Assembly: GCA_007120575.1 (NCBI GenBank)
Contig: SKNJ01000172.1
Coordinates: 1 to 9,650, forward strand
Origin: Thioalkalivibrio sp.
Lineage (GTDB): Bacteria; Pseudomonadota; Gammaproteobacteria; Ectothiorhodospirales; Ectothiorhodospiraceae
Length of the DNA stretch: 9,650 nucleotides
Direction of reading: 5' to 3'
Part shown: in pieces, positions 6,396-9,650 of the stretch
Layout: every line of letters begins with the position of its first letter
Numbering within the stretch: position 1 is the first letter of the stretch
Position numbers and translations under genes: made by a program
The notes under the pieces: generated by a model
What the model was told of the DNA's origin: nothing
What the model saw: the letters and a program-made list of their open reading frames with translations, nothing else
Database searches by the model: none

Positions 6396-9236
6396 ATGAA
6401 CCAGGACGACCAAAACGACCGCTTTCTGCCGAAAGACGCGGAGCTGCGTGCCCGCGTCCGCCTGTTCGGGGACATCCTCGGAAAGGTGATCCACAAGCTG
6501 GAGGGGCAGGCGGTATTCGACGCCGTCGAACGGCTGCGCCAGGGCTTTGTCGGCCTGCGCAAGCAGGAAGACCCCGAACTGCGCGCGCAGCTGATGGCCG
6601 ACATCACCCGGTTCGACTCCGCGCTCACCGAACGCGTAATCCGCGCCTTCAGCATCTACTTCAGCCTGGTCAACATCGCCGAGGAAGACCTGTTCTACCG
6701 CTGGCGCCGGGCCCAGGTCTCCAGTGGCGAACCACTATGGACCGGCTCGTTCGACCAGACCCTGCGCGAACTGCATGCCGAGGGCGTGTCCGCCGGGGAA
6801 CTGGAGCATCTGCTGCACGAACTGCACTACCAGCCGGTATTCACCGCGCACCCGACCGAGGCCCGTCGGCGCACCACCATGGAGAACCAGCGGCGGGTAT
6901 TCGAGACCGCCGACCGGCTGAATCAGCCGGACCTCGGCGAGGAAGAACGCAACCTGATCACCGAGGAGCTGGAGAGCCAGATCCAGATCCTGTGGCGCAC
7001 CAACGAGGTGCGGGTGAAGAAGCCGCAGGTCCAGGACGAGATCAAGTACGGCCTGTTCTATTTCGAGGAGAGCCTGTTCGAGGCCATCCCGCAGTCGTAC
7101 CGGTTCCTGGAGAAGGCGATCCGTCGCATCTACGGCACCCACGAGGATGGCAGCCTGCCGGTACGAATCCCCGCGTTCCTGCACTTCGGCTCCTGGATCG
7201 GCGGCGACCGCGACGGCAATCCGAACGTGACCCCCGAGGTCACCGAGCTCGCCAGCCGCCTGGCCATGGAGCAGGTGCTGCGCGAATACATCCGGCGCGT
7301 CAATCACCTGCGCAACGTGCTGACCCATTCGTCGTTCATGTGCGAGCCGTCACAGGATTTCCTCGACAGCCTGGAGGCCGACAGCACCATCGCCAACGCG
7401 GTCTTCCAGGGCGCATCGGACCGCTTCGAACACGAACCCTACCGGCGCAAGCTCTACATCATGCGCTATCGCCTGCGCGAGACACTCGATACGGTAGTGC
7501 GCCGGGTGCATGGCGAGGCCGCGGTGCTGCCCACCAACTCGGCGTATGCCGATCCCCGGGCATTCCTGCGCGACCTCGAGCTGATCCGGGACTCCCTGAT
7601 CAGCCATGGCGACCGTAACATCGCCAGCGGTGCGCTGGTCGACCTGATCCGGCTGGTGGAGACTTTCGGCTTCCACCTCCACCACCTCGACGTGCGCCAG
7701 GAATCGACCGTGCACAGCGAAGCCATGGCCGAGATCCTGGCGCAGATCGCCCCGGATACCGATTACGCCGCCCAGGACGAGGCCACGCGCCAGCGCACCC
7801 TCAGCGCGCTCATCGCGGCCGACACCCCACCAACCCTGGATCGCGAGGCCCTGAGCGACGGCACACGCCAGACCCTGGATGTCTTCCAGGTCATGCACAA
7901 CATCCGGCGCGAGGTCGGGCCCGACGGCATCGGCACCTACGTCATATCGATGACCCACGCCGCCTCGCATGTGCTCGAGGTCCTGCTGCTGGGCCGGTTC
8001 ACCGGCATGGCCGGCGAAACCGAGTCCGGGCCATTCTGCCATCTGCGCATCTCGCCGCTGTTCGAGACCATCGAGGACCTGATGCACGTGGAGACCGTGC
8101 TCGAGGACCTGCTGGACAATCCAGTGTACGCCCGCATGCTGGCCGTGTCCGGCAACATCCAGGACGTGATGCTCGGCTATTCCGATTCCTGCAAGGACGG
8201 CGGCATTCTCGCCTCGAGCTGGAACCTGTACGAGGCGCAGAAGAAGATCGTCGCCATCACCGACCGCTTCGGCGTGCGCTGCCAGTTGTTCCACGGGCGT
8301 GGCGGCACGGTGGGCCGCGGTGGCGGCCCGACCCACGAGTCGATCCTCGCCCAGCCCCCCGCCACCGTGCAGGGCCGGATCAAATTCACCGAACAGGGCG
8401 AGGTGCTGTCCTACAAGTACTCGAACGTGGAAACCGCGGTGTATGAACTGGGGATGGGCGCCACCGGGCTGATGCTCGCCTCGCGCAGCCTGATCCGCAC
8501 GCCACGCTGCGATCGTGACGAATACCGCGCGACGATGGACGAGCTGGCGCGGCTGGGCGAGGAGGCCTACCGCGACCTGATCGATCACACGCCCGGCACG
8601 CTGGACTACTTCTATGACGTTACGCCCGTCCAGGAGATCGGCTTTCTCAATATCGGCTCGCGCCCATCGCACCGGCGCAAGACCGACCGCTCGAAGAGCT
8701 CGATCCGCGCGATCCCATGGGTATTCGGCTGGGCCCAGTCGCGCCATACCCTGCCGGCCTGGTACGGGATCGGCGCGGCGCTCGAGGCCTGGCGCGGCGA
8801 GAATCCCGAACGCCTGGCCCAGCTACAGAAGATGTACCAGGAGTGGCCGTTCTTCCGCTCGCTGCTGTCCAACTGCCAGATGGCGTTGACCAAGGCCGAC
8901 ATGCGCACCGCCGCCGAATATGCGCGCCTGTGCAGCGATGCCAATCTGGCCGAGCGCATCTACAACCGGGTACGCGAGGAGCACTCGCGCACGGTCACCG
9001 AGGTCCTGCGCGTGGCGCAGCTCGATCAGCTGATGAACGAGACCCCCTTGCTGGCCCGCTCGCTGCAACGGCGTAACCCCTACCTCGACCCGCTCAACAG
9101 CATCCAGATCCACCTGCTGCGCCAGTCGCGCGCGTTCGACGCCGAGGCGGATGACGACGGCCCGGACAACCCCTGGCTGTCGCCGCTGTTGCGCTCGATC
9201 AACGCGATCGCCGCCGGCATGCGCAACACTGGCTGA
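6396..9236 (+). CDS. ppc: Phosphoenolpyruvate carboxylase
   Basis: A 946-residue cytoplasmic enzyme, normally a homotetramer, that makes oxaloacetate from PEP and bicarbonate using Mg2+ and refills the TCA cycle. It is about 60 residues longer than E. coli Ppc (883): roughly 14 more before the first motif, 40 spread through the middle and 9 near the C-terminus. Motifs in order are VFTAHPTEARRRT with catalytic H152 (E. coli H138), GGDRDGNPNVT at 269-279 (PEP site), GYSDSCKDGG with K600 (K546), FHGRGGTVGRGGGP with H633 and R641 (H579, R587), SRPSHRRK, RAIPWVFGWAQSR, and the C-terminal RNTG. The residues that bind the inhibitor L-aspartate in E. coli (R587, K773, R832, N881) are kept as R641, K833, R893 and N944, so aspartate feedback is likely. 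The ATG at 6396 fits homology, but its ribosome site is poor. ppc follows glgA (82 bp between stop and start) and converges on panD. Confidence 0.98.
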   Translation: MNQDDQNDRFLPKDAELRARVRLFGDILGKVIHKLEGQAVFDAVERLRQGFVGLRKQEDPELRAQLMADITRFDSALTERVIRAFSIYFSLVNIAEEDLFYRWRRAQVSSGEPLWTGSFDQTLRELHAEGVSAGELEHLLHELHYQPVFTAHPTEARRRTTMENQRRVFETADRLNQPDLGEEERNLITEELESQIQILWRTNEVRVKKPQVQDEIKYGLFYFEESLFEAIPQSYRFLEKAIRRIYGTHEDGSLPVRIPAFLHFGSWIGGDRDGNPNVTPEVTELASRLAMEQVLREYIRRVNHLRNVLTHSSFMCEPSQDFLDSLEADSTIANAVFQGASDRFEHEPYRRKLYIMRYRLRETLDTVVRRVHGEAAVLPTNSAYADPRAFLRDLELIRDSLISHGDRNIASGALVDLIRLVETFGFHLHHLDVRQESTVHSEAMAEILAQIAPDTDYAAQDEATRQRTLSALIAADTPPTLDREALSDGTRQTLDVFQVMHNIRREVGPDGIGTYVISMTHAASHVLEVLLLGRFTGMAGETESGPFCHLRISPLFETIEDLMHVETVLEDLLDNPVYARMLAVSGNIQDVMLGYSDSCKDGGILASSWNLYEAQKKIVAITDRFGVRCQLFHGRGGTVGRGGGPTHESILAQPPATVQGRIKFTEQGEVLSYKYSNVETAVYELGMGATGLMLASRSLIRTPRCDRDEYRATMDELARLGEEAYRDLIDHTPGTLDYFYDVTPVQEIGFLNIGSRPSHRRKTDRSKSSIRAIPWVFGWAQSRHTLPAWYGIGAALEAWRGENPERLAQLQKMYQEWPFFRSLLSNCQMALTKADMRTAAEYARLCSDANLAERIYNRVREEHSRTVTEVLRVAQLDQLMNETPLLARSLQRRNPYLDPLNSIQIHLLRQSRAFDAEADDDGPDNPWLSPLLRSINAIAAGMRNTG

Positions 9237-9259
9237 GCAGGGCCCACGCACGCGCATAC

Positions 9260-9289
9260 CGTTCCGGCGGGCCATCGCGCGCCGGAACG
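9260..9289. terminator. Probable bidirectional terminator hairpin between ppc and panD
   Basis: CGTTCCGGCG (9260-9269) pairs perfectly with CGCCGGAACG (9280-9289); the 10-base loop can extend the stem by two more pairs (9271-9272 with 9277-9278) past one mismatch. It starts 24 bases after the ppc stop, where a terminator is expected for two convergent genes. There is no run of T on either side, so intrinsic termination would be inefficient and Rho may be needed. Confidence 0.5.
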
Positions 9290-9334
9290 TTCGGGTCACG
9301 GGCATTTCCCGGGGCAGTGAATCACCCCCGAACG
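9288..9334. repeat. Second, nested inverted repeat between ppc and panD
   Basis: CGTTCGGG (9288-9295) pairs with CCCGAACG (9327-9334). Between them lie a smaller hairpin, CGGG/CCCG (9299-9302 with 9308-9311), and the pair TCAC/GTGA (9296-9299 with 9317-9320), which competes with it. The left arm shares its first two bases with the hairpin at 9260-9289, so the two stems partly compete. It lies just after the panD stop codon and may serve as the panD terminator, read on the minus strand. Confidence 0.4.
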
Positions 9335-9342
9335 GTGCAGAA

Positions 9343-9650
9343 TCAGGCGGCCTGGACGGGGATCCCGTGGCCGGTACGACTGATCGCGTTGCGGGCGTCG
9401 AGATACACCAGATTCGGCGCGAATTCGCGCGCCTCCTGCGCGTCCATCTGCGCATAGGCGCAGATGATCACCCGATGCCCCACAGCCGCCTTGTGCGCGG
9501 CTGCCCCGTTCACCGAGATCACCCCGGAGCCGGCCTCGGCCTCGATCGCGTAGGTCGTAAAGCGTTCGCCGTTATCGACGTTGTAGATCTGGATCTGCTC
9601 GAACGGCAGGATCCCGGCCGCATCCAGCAACCGCGTATCGATGGCGCACG
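9343..9650 (-). CDS. panD: Aspartate 1-decarboxylase, C-terminal 101 residues (5' end outside the window)
   Basis: A small cytoplasmic pyruvoyl enzyme that decarboxylates L-aspartate to beta-alanine for pantothenate and CoA. The reading frame is open to the right edge: the first complete codons give CAID, which follows the Gly24-Ser25 self-cleavage site in E. coli PanD (GSCAID). The last two bases of the window (CG on the minus strand) fit the end of a Ser codon, so the edge falls in the very codon that becomes the pyruvoyl group. With E. coli numbering the active-site residues are kept: R54, T57 and Y58 in [10 protein letters not shown], and N72 in [20 protein letters not shown]. The implied full length is about 126 residues, as in E. 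coli. The stop is TGA. A TTG at 9630 could be mistaken for a start but lies inside the family's conserved region. Upstream panC/panB would be expected beyond the window. Confidence 0.96.
   Translation of the reverse strand, partial: CAIDTRLLDAAGILPFEQIQIYNVDNGERFTTYAIEAEAGSGVISVNGAAAHKAAVGHRVIICAYAQMDAQEAREFAPNLVYLDARNAISRTGHGIPVQAA

Noticed and set aside
5386..7618. Plus-strand frames of 337 and 426 codons (5386-6399 and 6338-7618) overlapping glgA and ppc out of frame
   Set aside because: Their products are Arg/Pro/Gly/Ala-rich shadows; the overlapped frames carry complete catalytic motifs.
9621..9630. TTG at 9630 or ATG at 9623 as the panD start
   Set aside because: The TTG lies within the conserved PanD sequence after the Ser25 cleavage site and the ATG is out of frame; the true start is beyond the window.
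1..9650. A novel defence, mobile or accessory system
   Set aside because: All eight genes fit known core families, there are no transposase, integrase, toxin, CRISPR or tRNA-associated features, and base composition and codon style look even across the window.

Overview
The window is GC-rich, densely coded bacterial chromosome. Every gene in it belongs to a well-known core family. Features that point to a gammaproteobacterium are an E. coli-like phosphoenolpyruvate carboxylase ending in RNTG, a PanD with E. coli residue spacing, and pgi close to panD on the same strand. The high GC and protein style resemble the Ectothiorhodospiraceae/Chromatiales (Thioalkalivibrio-like sulfur oxidisers), but this placement is inferred from general impression and not from a search. 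No tRNA, rRNA, CRISPR array, insertion sequence, phage gene or integration scar was found.

Layout from left to right: (1) the first 29 codons of a universal stress protein gene on the minus strand, diverging from (2) corA on the plus strand, a GMN-motif Mg2+/Co2+ channel. corA converges on (3) a DUF938-type SAM-dependent methyltransferase on the minus strand, which diverges from (4) a secreted two-domain protein on the plus strand that joins a bifunctional-nuclease (DUF151) domain to a PDZ-like domain. That gene converges, across 23 bp, on (5) pgi on the minus strand (glucose-6-phosphate isomerase). A 202-bp divergent spacer separates pgi from (6) glgA on the plus strand (glycogen synthase), followed in the same direction by (7) ppc (phosphoenolpyruvate carboxylase). 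ppc converges, across a 106-bp spacer rich in inverted repeats, on (8) panD on the minus strand (aspartate decarboxylase), which is cut by the right edge inside its self-processing serine codon.

Genes 5-8 form a central-carbon group. Pgi links glucose-6-phosphate and fructose-6-phosphate, and GlgA stores hexose as glycogen. Ppc fixes bicarbonate onto PEP to make oxaloacetate, which leads to aspartate, the substrate of PanD for beta-alanine, pantothenate and CoA. Ppc keeps the four residues that bind the inhibitor aspartate in E. coli. Shared control of these genes is only a hypothesis, but glgA and ppc carry nearly identical -10 boxes.

I did not find a convincing undescribed system. The items most worth a second look are the exported DUF151-PDZ protein, the ppc -10 box built over the glgA stop codon, and a strong hairpin in the ppc leader.
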